The notes under the pieces are model-generated. The model did no database searches. It was not told the origin of the DNA and worked only from the letters and a program-made list of their open reading frames with translations. 64,000 nucleotides of DNA from Duncaniella muricolitica (lineage in GTDB: Bacteria; Bacteroidota; Bacteroidia; Bacteroidales; Muribaculaceae): the NCBI GenBank assembly GCA_025808375.1, contig CP061009.1, positions 1,860,001 through 1,924,000 on the forward strand, written 5' to 3'. A program made the translations under genes and the position numbers. The first letter of the stretch is position 1, and the number at the start of each line of letters is the position of its first letter. Of the stretch, positions 7,868-15,833 are shown in pieces.

Positions 7868-9625
7868 CTACATTGTGAGCTGGGAGCCGGATTGTTGGTT
7901 GTCGATGTTGTCGTAGTGGGATTGTTTGCCGATTTCCCATTCGCGGTTGGTGGAGTGGGTGGATGAGGTGTCGCGGGGTATAAGGCGAGCGAGGACGGTG
8001 CAATGATGAGCGGTGAAGGCTTTGGCTTGTTCCGGAGTGTAGTCGGATTGACGGAGAGGGAGAGTGATGCTTCCGGTTGATTTGGCGGTCAACTCTTTGA
8101 TGCGGTTTGTCAGTTCGGTAGCGTCCTCATGGGTTATGCGCATGATTGCGAGTTGATGCAGATAGCTGTTTGCGGCTACACCTTGCAGTCTTGCATGGCA
8201 ACGCAATTCTTCCGTGGTCATCTGGTATGTAGCAGAGAACCCATCAGATGATACAACGCGGATTGCCCTACCACCATCGCGCATCTTGATAATGTTGACG
8301 CTTGCTATCCTTGAACGGATGTCGCTTACCGGATATTTCTGCAATACGGATTCAAATATTTCGGTTGAGAACATGGTGGCGGCTATCCGGATTGCTACAT
8401 CTTCTCTTTCACTTTCGGGCGAGTTGAAGTACCATGCCGATTGTCGAGGTGACATCTTGCGAGTATGTTCTGAACCGTCGAACAACCGGATTGACATTAT
8501 GCCGTCCATGCCGGATTTCCGTACCTCCATAGAGAACAGATCGCGGTATATATCCAGCGGGCATTCCTTGCGCTCCTGCTTCTTCGCGAAGTCTATCAGT
8601 TCTGACAGCTTCATCACCGTGTTGCCGTCAAGTGCCATCTTCCGGTTATGATCAACGATGCCGTAGCCACGGATCTCACCATTGCGGTCTTTCTGAAAAT
8701 GAATGTCTATGCCGAATTTGGTTTTGAGAATGTCCATCAACTCCGACATATGCCGCTGTTGCTCCTGGGATAGTGTCTTGCCGTTCGAACCCTTGATTTT
8801 ACGTATGTCGTGGTTGGCTTTCCGGCGCACATATTTTTTCTTCTGACCTTTGTGACCCTTGACATTTTCGACATTTTGAACTTTTCCCTCCGCAATTTCA
8901 GCCTTATATTTCCTGATAATCGCACGGAGTTGTTTAGCCCGTTCTTTCCGGGTGTCGTTTCCTTGCGAAATATGCCTCCCTATCTCAGACAACGAGATTG
9001 TCGTGGCCTTGACCCCTCCGCGAAACAGTACATAGCTGTCATCTACGCGCTCAAATTTATATCCATGTGAGCGGATTATATTGGCAAACTGTCCTTCGGT
9101 GAGATAGCCGTAAGAGAACATACGCTGAATGTCGCAGTTGATGTCCGATGAAAGAATACGATTTGCGGCGGCATTGAGTCGTGCATAGTCGTGATGATCG
9201 GGTATCGGAAAACCGTTTGGCTGTATGCGTGTGGAAAGTATATGCACATGGTTGTTGTCGGTGTCGTGGTGGTAGTACACGAAATACGGCTGTCTGCCAT
9301 ATCCTGCTTCCGCCATGAGTTGACGGGCAAAGTCGGTCATCTCGTCAGCGGACATCACCTGCCCCTTTACCGATGCGGCGATGTGGAACTGAAAGCGCGT
9401 GGTCTTGGTGTTGCCGTATGTCCTCGACCGCTCCTTGAGGTATCTCTCAATCTCTCCGGCGCAGTCGAACCCGGCTTCATGCAACAGCTCCACCTTATGG
9501 CGCATGGCAGCATCGACATTCTCCATCGCCATGAGCCGTGCCACACCCTCGGCAACCTTGCGTTCATTATATCCGGCGCCGGGGAAGCCCCCACCGGATA
9601 CCATGCCAAGTTTCTTGACTATCAT
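7868..9625 (-). CDS. mobA: MobA-type relaxase of mobilizable element A
   Basis: Relaxases nick one strand at oriT and carry it to the recipient cell. The 585-residue protein has the metal-binding motif HHDTDNNHVH at residues 119-128, as in MOBP-type relaxases, and an N-terminal segment with Y20 (GAGYNERKV) that could be the nicking tyrosine. A long basic, probably coiled region (about 240-330) follows, and the C-terminal half has no domain I recognise. The start overlaps the end of mobC by four bases, so the two are translationally coupled. No conjugative transfer genes are present, so the element would need a helper. Its size clearly differs from the relaxase of element B (337 residues). Confidence 0.9.
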   Translation of the reverse strand: MIVKKLGMVSGGGFPGAGYNERKVAEGVARLMAMENVDAAMRHKVELLHEAGFDCAGEIERYLKERSRTYGNTKTTRFQFHIAASVKGQVMSADEMTDFARQLMAEAGYGRQPYFVYYHHDTDNNHVHILSTRIQPNGFPIPDHHDYARLNAAANRILSSDINCDIQRMFSYGYLTEGQFANIIRSHGYKFERVDDSYVLFRGGVKATTISLSEIGRHISQGNDTRKERAKQLRAIIRKYKAEIAEGKVQNVENVKGHKGQKKKYVRRKANHDIRKIKGSNGKTLSQEQQRHMSELMDILKTKFGIDIHFQKDRNGEIRGYGIVDHNRKMALDGNTVMKLSELIDFAKKQERKECPLDIYRDLFSMEVRKSGMDGIMSIRLFDGSEHTRKMSPRQSAWYFNSPESEREDVAIRIAATMFSTEIFESVLQKYPVSDIRSRIASVNIIKMRDGGRAIRVVSSDGFSATYQMTTEELRCHARLQGVAANSYLHQLAIMRITHEDATELTNRIKELTAKSTGSITLPLRQSDYTPEQAKAFTAHHCTVLARLIPRDTSSTHSTNREWEIGKQSHYDNIDNQQSGSQLTM

Positions 9626-9993
9626 AGACGCTCTTTGATTTGGTTCAGATGCTCCCAGATGGCTGACAGGTCATTGCGGAAGAATACAAACGGTTGGATA
9701 TCCGAGGCAGACAATCCGTAGGGCGACACCTTCATACGCTCGTTAATCTGACGGGCCGTCTGATTGACATTCGTCCCGATTTTCTTCAACTGACGCAGAA
9801 TAGCTGTCAGCACTGCTGTTATCTCTGAATCGGCTGAAGATGTCGTAACCTTTCCGTCATATTGCAACGTGGCGCAACGGATACAGGCACTGATGTTGCC
9901 GTTGAAATGGCTGTCGGCTTTGGCGCGGATTGCATTGGCTGTCGCCTCATCCACGCGAAGCCGTAGTATGATGTTCTTATTATTTGATGACAT
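9622..9993 (-). CDS. mobC: MobC-like relaxosome accessory protein
   Basis: This 123-residue protein starts with a ribbon-helix-helix-like segment (IILRLRVDEATANAIRAKADS) followed by the MobC region (LTAILRQLKKIGTNVNQTARQINE), in which the GTNVNQ motif is typical. MobC proteins bind oriT and help the relaxase open it. It is the first gene of a mobC-mobA operon. Seven tandem 8-bp repeats begin 14 bp upstream of its start codon and are possible binding sites or promoter repeats. Confidence 0.88.
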   Translation of the reverse strand: MSSNNKNIILRLRVDEATANAIRAKADSHFNGNISACIRCATLQYDGKVTTSSADSEITAVLTAILRQLKKIGTNVNQTARQINERMKVSPYGLSASDIQPFVFFRNDLSAIWEHLNQIKERL

Positions 9994-10006
9994 GATGTTA
10001 CTATGT

Positions 10007-10062
10007 TTTGATGCTCTGATACTTTGATGCTCTGATGCTTTGATGCTTTGATGTTCTGATGA
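10007..10062. repeat. Seven tandem 8-bp repeats upstream of mobC
   Basis: The 56 bp divide into seven consecutive 8-mers fitting TYTGATRN: TTTGATGC, TCTGATAC, TTTGATGC, TCTGATGC, TTTGATGC, TTTGATGT and TCTGATGA. A related TTTGATGA lies closer to the start codon. The array may bind MobC or act as iterons; slippage would change promoter spacing. I infer no function beyond this. Confidence 0.85.
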
Positions 10063-10140
10063 TATTATGTTTGGAAGTCATAATGCATAAAGACTATATG
10101 TCTTGATGATTGCATATCTTGATTTCATTGTCACATGACA

Positions 10141-10272
10141 TTTTCATCCTTATAAAATACTGCGAGTTTCGGGCGGGATTGACCCAACTCTGCGAGGTGG
10201 CGGGATTGCCGTTGTGGGAACAATCGGCATATCTTGCACAGCAAGATTTATACACCAATGATGTCTGACAAA
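10141..10272. other. Candidate oriT region of element A
   Basis: This stretch lies upstream of mobC-mobA. It holds an imperfect inverted repeat (GCCGTTGT and ACAATCGGC near 10208-10228), a perfect 7-bp hairpin at 10231-10247 (ATCTTGC/GCAAGAT) and TGTCTGACAAA at 10262-10272. The last 11-mer recurs in the corresponding region of element B (30346-30356). The nic site is not determined. Nothing else coding is seen between 9994 and 10329. Confidence 0.45.
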
Positions 10273-10324
10273 CTTGCTCTCTTGCCTCATTCGATGGGTC
10301 TCATGTAAAATGTCAAAGTGTCGA

Positions 10325-10350
10325 AAATGTCAAGGGTCACATGACATTTT
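10325..10350 (-). terminator. Hairpin at the end of the DUF3987 gene
   Basis: Perfect 9-bp arms (AAAATGTCA at 10325-10333 and TGACATTTT at 10342-10350) bracket the stop codon of the leftward gene. The 14-mer TCACATGACATTTT in the right arm is repeated directly at 10131-10144, so this may also be a protein-binding repeat. Confidence 0.45.
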
Positions 10351-11724
10351 TGTATAGTGTCCGTGTTCTTCTTTTCTGAAAAGGGCAGAGTTTTTCAGGA
10401 AACGTTTTACCGTTGACTCCGACATCCCAAGTGACCGTCCGATGTCGATGGCATCCGAAGTCCGGAAGTCGTAGGGCAAAGCGTCGAGGAGTTCAGACTG
10501 CCGTTTATCGAGATTGCCGGATAAGGATACACGAATAACGCGGTTTTCCATCTCACGGAAATACTCAACCAACTTGATAGCAGCCTCCGCGCTCCCGGTA
10601 TCTATCAGTGTTGCCGACTCTTCGGTGCAGATATTCTTCATTATCCGGATGATGAGGCAGAAGCGCATGAGATAGGTTTCAAGTTTACCGCACACGGCTT
10701 TCTCAGCGTCTGACTCGGTAGCTGAATATATCGCATTGTTAACGCTCTCCTTCCATTCGCACAGTTTCCTATGGGCTTCACGGGAGAAGGTCAATTCCAT
10801 TGGCTGTTCTTTTCCCTTGAAGTCAAAAGTGGCAACCTTGCGGATTATCCGCTCCCATTGCTCTATTATACCATCGGGCATACGGTCAGTCCCCCATGTC
10901 GGCATATCGGTAATGTCGGGATAGACTTTCAAGAAGCGGGATGAAAAGCCGTTGGCAACACGCTCGCCACCGAATTGCTTTGCAAGGCGTCCCGGTTGGG
11001 TGCTACCGATGATGGAGCAATATGGATTCGGTAGGAAGATATGTTCATCGGCCGATTTCCGGATATATTTGAATGGGGTGCCGCTGAACGCGCTGAGAAA
11101 ATAGCTTTCATCCGAGCTGTTGTAGCGATTGAAGTTGGCAAACAGGCTTTCAAGTTCATCACTGTAAAGAATCACGCCCTGCGGATTGTCGCGCATTGCC
11201 CCGATTAATGCCTCGATGGTCGCGTCAACCACCACATGACACCTGCGACTCGGTCGCACCATATCCTCCGGCAAAGAAAGTGCTACACGCTCTTTCGGCG
11301 ATTTGGCTTCCCATTGCTTGTATGCTTTGAGTTGGACGGAATATTCCCGGTCGTATTCATGGTCAAGGTTAAGCAACGGCGACAGAGCGAGCCTGAGCGG
11401 AGGTGTCTTGCCGCAACTCGAATAACCGACAAGTGCCACATACATAATCGGTCGCTCAACCCATGTCGCCGAGAAGCGCACCGTCCAGCGGTTGCCCATT
11501 GCCGCCGCAAATGTCGTGAACATGGACGCGGCTATGAAATTGACATTGAAATGCTCATACTCAACCAATGCCTCCACGATATTACGTATAGCCATAGGAA
11601 ATACACTTAGAGGGAAAGAGGGCACCTCCTTTTGCGGCTTACGTTGAGGTTCTATCGGATCATCCTCATGCAACCCACAAGCCGGACGCAGTGGCATCCT
11701 GCGGTTTTGATAATAAGAAGCCAT
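10330..11724 (-). CDS. DUF3987-family P-loop ATPase, probable replication initiation helicase
   Basis: The protein is about 464 residues when started at the ATG of MASYYQNRR. That ATG overlaps the stop of the upstream HTH gene (TGATG), so the longer frame to 11823 is rejected. It has a variant Walker A (GYSSCGKTPP) and a Walker B-like acidic segment (GVILYSDELESLF), then GSTQPGRLAKQF and a C-terminal segment resembling a helix-turn-helix (DIGRSLGMSESTVKRFL). This fits DUF3987 proteins, which are common in mobile elements and taken to be helicases in replication. It occupies the same slot as the Toprim and VirE-like genes in element B, so it probably supports replication of the excised form. 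Confidence 0.75.
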   Translation of the reverse strand: MASYYQNRRMPLRPACGLHEDDPIEPQRKPQKEVPSFPLSVFPMAIRNIVEALVEYEHFNVNFIAASMFTTFAAAMGNRWTVRFSATWVERPIMYVALVGYSSCGKTPPLRLALSPLLNLDHEYDREYSVQLKAYKQWEAKSPKERVALSLPEDMVRPSRRCHVVVDATIEALIGAMRDNPQGVILYSDELESLFANFNRYNSSDESYFLSAFSGTPFKYIRKSADEHIFLPNPYCSIIGSTQPGRLAKQFGGERVANGFSSRFLKVYPDITDMPTWGTDRMPDGIIEQWERIIRKVATFDFKGKEQPMELTFSREAHRKLCEWKESVNNAIYSATESDAEKAVCGKLETYLMRFCLIIRIMKNICTEESATLIDTGSAEAAIKLVEYFREMENRVIRVSLSGNLDKRQSELLDALPYDFRTSDAIDIGRSLGMSESTVKRFLKNSALFRKEEHGHYTKMSCDP

Positions 11725-12086
11725 CACCATCCGGATTTGGGTTTGCGGCGCATGGCCGATTTCATCTCGGCAAGAATCTCGCCTGAGGATTTGGTGCCAT
11801 CGCAGGCGTGTTGTTCCTGCCATGCGATAAGTTCCGAGGGGCGGAACTCCAGCATCTTACCTACTTTGTAGTGCGGCAGGATGCCATCACGCACCATGTG
11901 GTACACTGTCGATTTCTTACGGCGGAGGATTCTGCAAGCCTCGTCAATGCCTACAAGACGGTTGTCAGGCTCGGACGGTTTCATGCCGATAGCCTCTTTC
12001 ACGAGAGATTTCAGCCCCTCGATTTCTTTGATCAGACTGCATACCAGATGTGGAAGCGAGTCAAATGACGGATTTGTCTTTTCCAT
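11724..12086 (-). CDS. Excisionase-like helix-turn-helix protein
   Basis: The 120-residue protein has an N-terminal coiled segment (IKEIEGLKSLVKEAIG) followed by a MerR/HTH_17-type DNA-binding domain (GIDEACRILRRKKSTVYHMVRDGILPHYKVGKMLEFRPSELIAW, residues about 45-90). Such proteins bend DNA at attachment sites or regulate element genes. It is translationally coupled to the downstream ATPase gene and preceded by a -7 promoter element at 12110-12117. A homologous protein occupies the same position in element B (33401-33778). Confidence 0.82.
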   Translation of the reverse strand: MEKTNPSFDSLPHLVCSLIKEIEGLKSLVKEAIGMKPSEPDNRLVGIDEACRILRRKKSTVYHMVRDGILPHYKVGKMLEFRPSELIAWQEQHACDGTKSSGEILAEMKSAMRRKPKSGW

Positions 12087-12109
12087 ATTTTGTGTTTTAG
12101 AATTTGTCG

Positions 12110-12117
12110 CAAAATTA
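12110..12117 (-). promoter_or_regulatory. Bacteroidetes -7 promoter element for the HTH-ATPase operon
   Basis: TAATTTTG on the minus strand fits TAnnTTTG and lies 24 bp before the start codon at 12086. No clear TTTG is found at the -33 distance. Confidence 0.5.
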
Positions 12118-12186
12118 TGGGTATCGGCAATGGTGAGCCGGTGAAGTGAACGGTTATTTTGCTGATTGGTAGAGTTTCACCGATAT

Positions 12187-12876
12187 TTAACAGATGCCGA
12201 GTTTCTTGGCAAGCGGATAAGGTGGCAGAGGCAGACGCGGCTCAACTTTAGGGAGAGTGAAAGCACCCTCATCCGAAGACAGTTTTTTGGCAATGGTGCT
12301 TATCTCGACATCCGCGAGTTGCCACGGAAATTGCGATTTCAGAAACTCGGCTATCATGGTATTGGATACTTTTAGCCGTTTGGCGATATTCCACCCGAAA
12401 TGATACACGTCATGTGTGCGGAATTTTGAGATACGGCGATTTACTGCGGTTTGCGTTGTCGGCTCTCCAAGAATAAAGGCTTTCAGATTATTGTCAAGAG
12501 ACATCAGTTCCTCGTTAGTCAATACTCCGGCAAAAGTCCCTAAGGTATATGCTATCACTTCCTGTGCTTTTGGAGTGTCGAGCGGTGATACTTCTTCGGC
12601 AAAAGTAATCGCCATTTCCTCTGATTGTTCTACAGCTTTATCCTTTCTGCGCTTGAATGATATAACACCTAATGGCTCTCTAACAAGAGGAATAATGAAG
12701 AATCGTATGCCATATTCTACGGAAAGATAGCATAGCGTGAACATAAGAAAAGTGGTGAGCGAGGAACTGACCGATGCTGATAGAGTTGCATTGCCAGAAG
12801 CGAAGCCAACGGAAATAGCCTTAGCAGCGATGCAGACAAGGGCTATTGTGCGGATTGAATTCAAATGTGTATTCAT
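12187..12876 (-). CDS. Membrane protein of unknown function, HFGWN family (element A copy)
   Basis: This 229-residue protein has two hydrophobic segments near the N-terminus (about TIALVCIAAKAISVGFA and LTTFLMFTLCYLSVEYG) and a soluble C-terminal part. The cytoplasmic part contains HFGWNIAKRL followed by FLKSQFPW and a proline-rich end. A homolog with HFGWNVSKRL and FLKKSFP is found at the same position in element B. The start is taken at 12876 because a promoter -7 element at 12904-12911 puts transcription start near 12897, inside the longer frame. I do not recognise its function. Its constant place between the HTH protein and the integrase suggests a role in element maintenance. Confidence 0.7.
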   Translation of the reverse strand: MNTHLNSIRTIALVCIAAKAISVGFASGNATLSASVSSSLTTFLMFTLCYLSVEYGIRFFIIPLVREPLGVISFKRRKDKAVEQSEEMAITFAEEVSPLDTPKAQEVIAYTLGTFAGVLTNEELMSLDNNLKAFILGEPTTQTAVNRRISKFRTHDVYHFGWNIAKRLKVSNTMIAEFLKSQFPWQLADVEISTIAKKLSSDEGAFTLPKVEPRLPLPPYPLAKKLGIC

Positions 12877-12903
12877 GCGGATAAAATCTATTGTTTTATC
12901 CTG

Positions 12904-12911
12904 CAAAAGTA
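12904..12911 (-). promoter_or_regulatory. Bacteroidetes -7 element before the HFGWN membrane gene
   Basis: TACTTTTG on the minus strand matches TAnnTTTG. Transcription would start near 12897, which decides the choice of the start codon at 12876. No TTTG is present at the usual -33 distance. The remaining 12912-13120 region is AT-rich and holds nothing else I can name. Confidence 0.5.
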
Positions 12912-13120
12912 TAGTGTGCCGATTGCTAAATTCGAAATTTTAGACACAATTATTATCCTGTTATGTCCTTTTTTAACAACCGTTTTGCTAACATGAACTA
13001 AAATGGAATAATTTGGAAACCAATGGCTTATTATTGAACAACCGTGTCACCGGATAGAAGTCACAGGATGTGAAAATAGCAACCGTGGCCCGGACAGAAC
13101 CACGGTTGATGTTGATGAAT

Positions 13121-14230
13121 TTATGTCAGTTTTATGCGGCCAACCGTGTCGCGTTTGGTGGAGTCAACTAATCGGGCGTAAATTTGCGTCGTGGTCACGT
13201 TGGCATGATCGAGCATCTTGCTTACCGTGTATATGTCTGTTCCGGCGGCGAGCTGTAGGGTGGCGAATGTATCGCGGAAACGGTGGAATGTTATCCGTTT
13301 AGTGATGCCTGCGGCTTTCAGCCATTTCTTCAACGGCTCTTGCGTCATAGAGCGGTTGAATCCTTTGAATACAATTCCTTTGTCCCGCTCACCGCACAAT
13401 GCCAGCATCTCCGGACTGAGAGGGTGGATAGATTCTTTCTGCGTCTTTTGAATACGGATGAACATAGCCATCTCGCCGTCGGCATCAGGGCGTATGTCCT
13501 CCCACCGCAATTTGATTATGTCGCTTATTCGCAGTCCCGTCAGGATAGAGAACAACGAGGCCGCTTTCAGTATCTGCTTCTCGCACGGTGTGGCGGCAAG
13601 CAATTTCACTTCATCAGCCGTAAGAAAATTTTTCTTGACCTCTTCGTATTCAATATCCTCTATGAAGTCGTTTAGATTCTCTTTAATCAACCGTTCCTTG
13701 TACGCCTCTTTCAGCAAAGCGCGGAATGTTGACCAGTATCCTGCGGCTGAATTGCGTGTGATGGTCAGCTTAGGGTGGCGGAGCTGTTTGGCGGTAAGCA
13801 GATACTCCCGGAATTTGCTGCATAACTCTATGGTGATATCACCGAATGAGCATTTACCGTTGACGAATCTCTCGAAATGGCGATAGACAATGACCCACTT
13901 GTCATAATGCTTCTTCGCTTTCTCCTCAAAATATAGTAGGAAGTCGGCTTTCGGCTGTTCGCGGTCGAGGAAACCGAACTCATTGTTTATGACCGCCTCC
14001 TGACGGCGGCAACGTATTATCTCGGCACGCATCAGTATAGAGTCGTTGTATTCGCGCTGATATTTGTTGCGCGGATTTGCGAAGATGTAGAATCCCAGAT
14101 ATTCACGACGCGACATCTTCATTGTTCTCGGGTTGCGTATGGCCGGGTAGTAGTCGAGGTACAGCGACAGGCGGTCGTTCTTTATCGGACGCTGGCGCAG
14201 ACTGACTTTTGAACAGGTTGATGGTAACAT
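13121..14230 (-). CDS. int: Tyrosine integrase of element A
   Basis: This 369-residue phage-integrase-family recombinase has an N-terminal arm-binding region (LSLYLDYYPAIRNPRT), a SAM-like domain (about 95-190) and a catalytic domain. The catalytic set is present: R234 (TGLRISD), H316-x-x-R319 (HRFRD), H342 (LDHAN) and Y351 (TTTQIYA). The domain order is that of integrases from Bacteroidetes mobilizable and conjugative transposons. It should insert and excise element A, presumably at the site containing ATTTACCGATGCAG (15485-15498). The element B integrase shares the same N-terminal signature and architecture. A promoter -7 element precedes it. Confidence 0.92.
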   Translation of the reverse strand: MLPSTCSKVSLRQRPIKNDRLSLYLDYYPAIRNPRTMKMSRREYLGFYIFANPRNKYQREYNDSILMRAEIIRCRRQEAVINNEFGFLDREQPKADFLLYFEEKAKKHYDKWVIVYRHFERFVNGKCSFGDITIELCSKFREYLLTAKQLRHPKLTITRNSAAGYWSTFRALLKEAYKERLIKENLNDFIEDIEYEEVKKNFLTADEVKLLAATPCEKQILKAASLFSILTGLRISDIIKLRWEDIRPDADGEMAMFIRIQKTQKESIHPLSPEMLALCGERDKGIVFKGFNRSMTQEPLKKWLKAAGITKRITFHRFRDTFATLQLAAGTDIYTVSKMLDHANVTTTQIYARLVDSTKRDTVGRIKLT

Positions 14231-14264
14231 GGTTGTATTTCTTGTTTGTTGATTATTCGTGATG

Positions 14265-14272
14265 CAAAACTA
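14265..14272 (-). promoter_or_regulatory. Bacteroidetes -7 element before the element A integrase
   Basis: TAGTTTTG on the minus strand fits TAnnTTTG, 35 bp before the integrase start codon. No clear -33 TTTG was found. Confidence 0.5.
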
Positions 14273-14330
14273 TATAAAAGGCTGATGGTGAAATGGTGAT
14301 GGTAAAATCACCTGTACCGCTCACCGATTT

Positions 14331-15233
14331 TTAACCAATTTTCGGCGGGGCGAACAGAGCATCAAGAGCCTTGCGGTCGATTCTCACATATCTGCCCTCA
14401 TAACTTCTTGGAATGTCATGTGTCCGGACGTAATGAGAAATCTGGTCACGGGTCATGTTATACCGTGCCATAGCTTCCGGCATGGTGTAGTATTCCGGCT
14501 TCAACTCAGACTCAATACCCATAGCCTTGTCAAACTGACGGCGCGAGTAAAACACCTTGCACTTGTCCTTACGCTTGCCAATCTTCCGCTCCGACACAAA
14601 ACGATAGACAGCCTCCTTCGACATGTTGAACTTGGCACATACCTCCTCGACGGAATACCATTCTCCGGCTACCGTCTCAGTAGGCTGCTTATCGGCAAGA
14701 TTATTGTCGATATGTTTACGGCTCCATAGAGTCTTTCCACGGACAACGGTTTTCGGAATATTTCGCTCCTTTGCCATCTTAAAAAGCCACGAATTGCTGA
14801 TACCGAACTTTTCAAGAATCTGCTTGGTCGTGTAAAACTCCTCGATAGGCTCAGCCACCTTCTTCTCCCTCTTGATATATTCCGGTGGATTCTCAAACAT
14901 CTTGTCAATGCTTGCTCGGCTGATAAGCGTCTTACCTTTCAGGCGTATGCATGGTATAAGACCATCAGCGAGACAGCGGTACACGGAGGACTTACCAATC
15001 CCCAATAAAACGGCACATTGTCGTGGTGAAAAGTAGTTACCAGCTGGAATACATCTTTGTTTTTTGCTCTCGGAAGTCGCATGGTTCTCCTGCTCAACAT
15101 GGGCTTGCCTGCGCAAAGCCTTGTAAGAATGTTCGCTACATCGCTTTGAACAGAAGCGGGTAGAGCATTTGTGAGCGATAAATTCCTTACCGCACCACTC
15201 GCAGATTTTGTTGATGTCGATTGTACTGCTCAT
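14331..15233 (-). CDS. Zinc-ribbon protein with repeated HTH_17 domains (element A)
   Basis: The 300-residue protein begins with a cysteine-rich motif (CEWCGKEF...CSTRFCSKRC) likely to bind zinc. Several excisionase-like helix-turn-helix units follow (SPRQCAVLLGIGKSSVYRCL; TTKQILEKFGISNSWLFKMA; SVEEVCAKFNMSKEAVYRFV; TMPEAMARYNMTRDQISHYV). A multi-domain DNA-binding protein of this kind next to an integrase probably binds several sites at the element end or controls excision. Element B has a homolog with fewer units in the same place. It starts at ATG 15233, and the candidate attachment sequence lies 250 bp upstream. Confidence 0.82.
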   Translation of the reverse strand: MSSTIDINKICEWCGKEFIAHKCSTRFCSKRCSEHSYKALRRQAHVEQENHATSESKKQRCIPAGNYFSPRQCAVLLGIGKSSVYRCLADGLIPCIRLKGKTLISRASIDKMFENPPEYIKREKKVAEPIEEFYTTKQILEKFGISNSWLFKMAKERNIPKTVVRGKTLWSRKHIDNNLADKQPTETVAGEWYSVEEVCAKFNMSKEAVYRFVSERKIGKRKDKCKVFYSRRQFDKAMGIESELKPEYYTMPEAMARYNMTRDQISHYVRTHDIPRSYEGRYVRIDRKALDALFAPPKIG

Positions 15234-15416
15234 CGGTTATTTCTGTTAAAATCCATTCAAAAGTGTCCTAGCGCGTCCCACTGTGTCCCAGAGTGTCCCA
15301 ACACTCCACAACCTCGGAAGAGGCGCAACTGAAACCACGGAAACGGTACAATCGCGGTACAGGAAATCGCTAAAATCGACCAAAATGTGCAAAAATCGGA
15401 TATTTTGACCAATAAA

Positions 15417-15440
15417 AAACGCCCCTGAAAAGAGGCGTTT
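15417..15440 (-). terminator. Hairpin terminator past the right end of element A genes
   Basis: A 7-bp stem (AAACGCC/GGCGTTT) around a short loop is followed by a T run when read leftward. It would stop leftward transcripts entering element A upstream of the zinc-ribbon gene. Element B has a similar leftward hairpin at 37026-37048. Confidence 0.6.
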
Positions 15441-15484
15441 CGTATTATTTATTAGCTAATTATGTGATTATCAAGTGTATACCT

Positions 15485-15498
15485 ATTTACCGATGCAG
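15485..15498 (+). other. Candidate attachment-site core at right end of element A
   Basis: ATTTACCGATGCAG recurs with a single mismatch (ATTTGCCGATGCAG) at 37093-37106, about the same distance (roughly 250-270 bp) past the zinc-ribbon gene of each element. This suggests the crossover site used by the two related integrases. No equally good copy was found left of element A within the window. Confidence 0.5.
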
Positions 15499-15768
15499 TT
15501 TGGGAAGGGGGTTAAGTGTCAAGCGTTTGCCGTTTAACTGGTTCAAGCCATCTCGCAGAAAGTGGCTGAATTGAAAATCGCGGGTGGAAACTTAGCGCAG
15601 GTCAGCGAAGCTGGTGCGCATTGCCGTAAGCAAAGTTATCCATCGCAAAGTAAACGCAGTAGCAATTTCATCATATCCGGGGCTGTCTCAGCTCCATTAT
15701 GTGTAACCGTATCAGTTGCTTATTTCAATGGCAAAGTTAGCGATTGTCAGACAAATAACCAAATTAGA
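15499..15768. other. Non-coding stretch between element A and the defence island
   Basis: An open frame on the plus strand (from 15562) encodes an unremarkable serine-rich peptide ending just before the ATPase promoter. No ribosome-binding site or known domain is visible. It may be a remnant at an integration junction; I see nothing definite in it. Confidence 0.3.
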
Positions 15769-15800
15769 TTTGTGCGTTCAGGAGAAATTTATTAATTTTG
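15769..15800 (+). promoter_or_regulatory. Complete Bacteroidetes promoter for the ATPase-nuclease gene
   Basis: TTTG (15769-15772) and TAATTTTG (15793-15800) are separated by 20 bp, matching the -33/-7 consensus in both elements and spacing. Transcription would begin near 15807, about 27 bp before the ATG. Confidence 0.75.
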
Positions 15801-15802
15801 TC

Positions 15803-15825
15803 ACCGTGGTAATAATTACTACGGT
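15803..15825. promoter_or_regulatory. Operator-like dyad at the transcription start
   Basis: A 23-bp imperfect palindrome (arms ACCGTGGTAAT and ATTACTACGGT, one mismatch) overlaps the predicted start of transcription, a position suited to a repressor. Confidence 0.5.
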
Positions 15826-15833
15826 AATAAAAT

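Noticed and set aside
7713..8003. Minus-strand frame overlapping the relaxase end
   Set aside because: Basic, low-complexity translation in an alternative frame over the terminator and relaxase 3' end, typical of a shadow frame.
10007..10062. CRISPR array
   Set aside because: Units are 8 bp and contiguous without spacers, and no cas genes are present; the collagen-coding repeats near 42.0 kb are likewise not CRISPR.
12877..12906. Longer start of the element A membrane protein
   Set aside because: The likely promoter -7 element overlaps this extension, so the transcript would begin downstream of the first ATG.
15562..15795. Small gene before the ATPase-nuclease
   Set aside because: No start signal or recognisable domain, and the frame runs into the promoter of the next gene.
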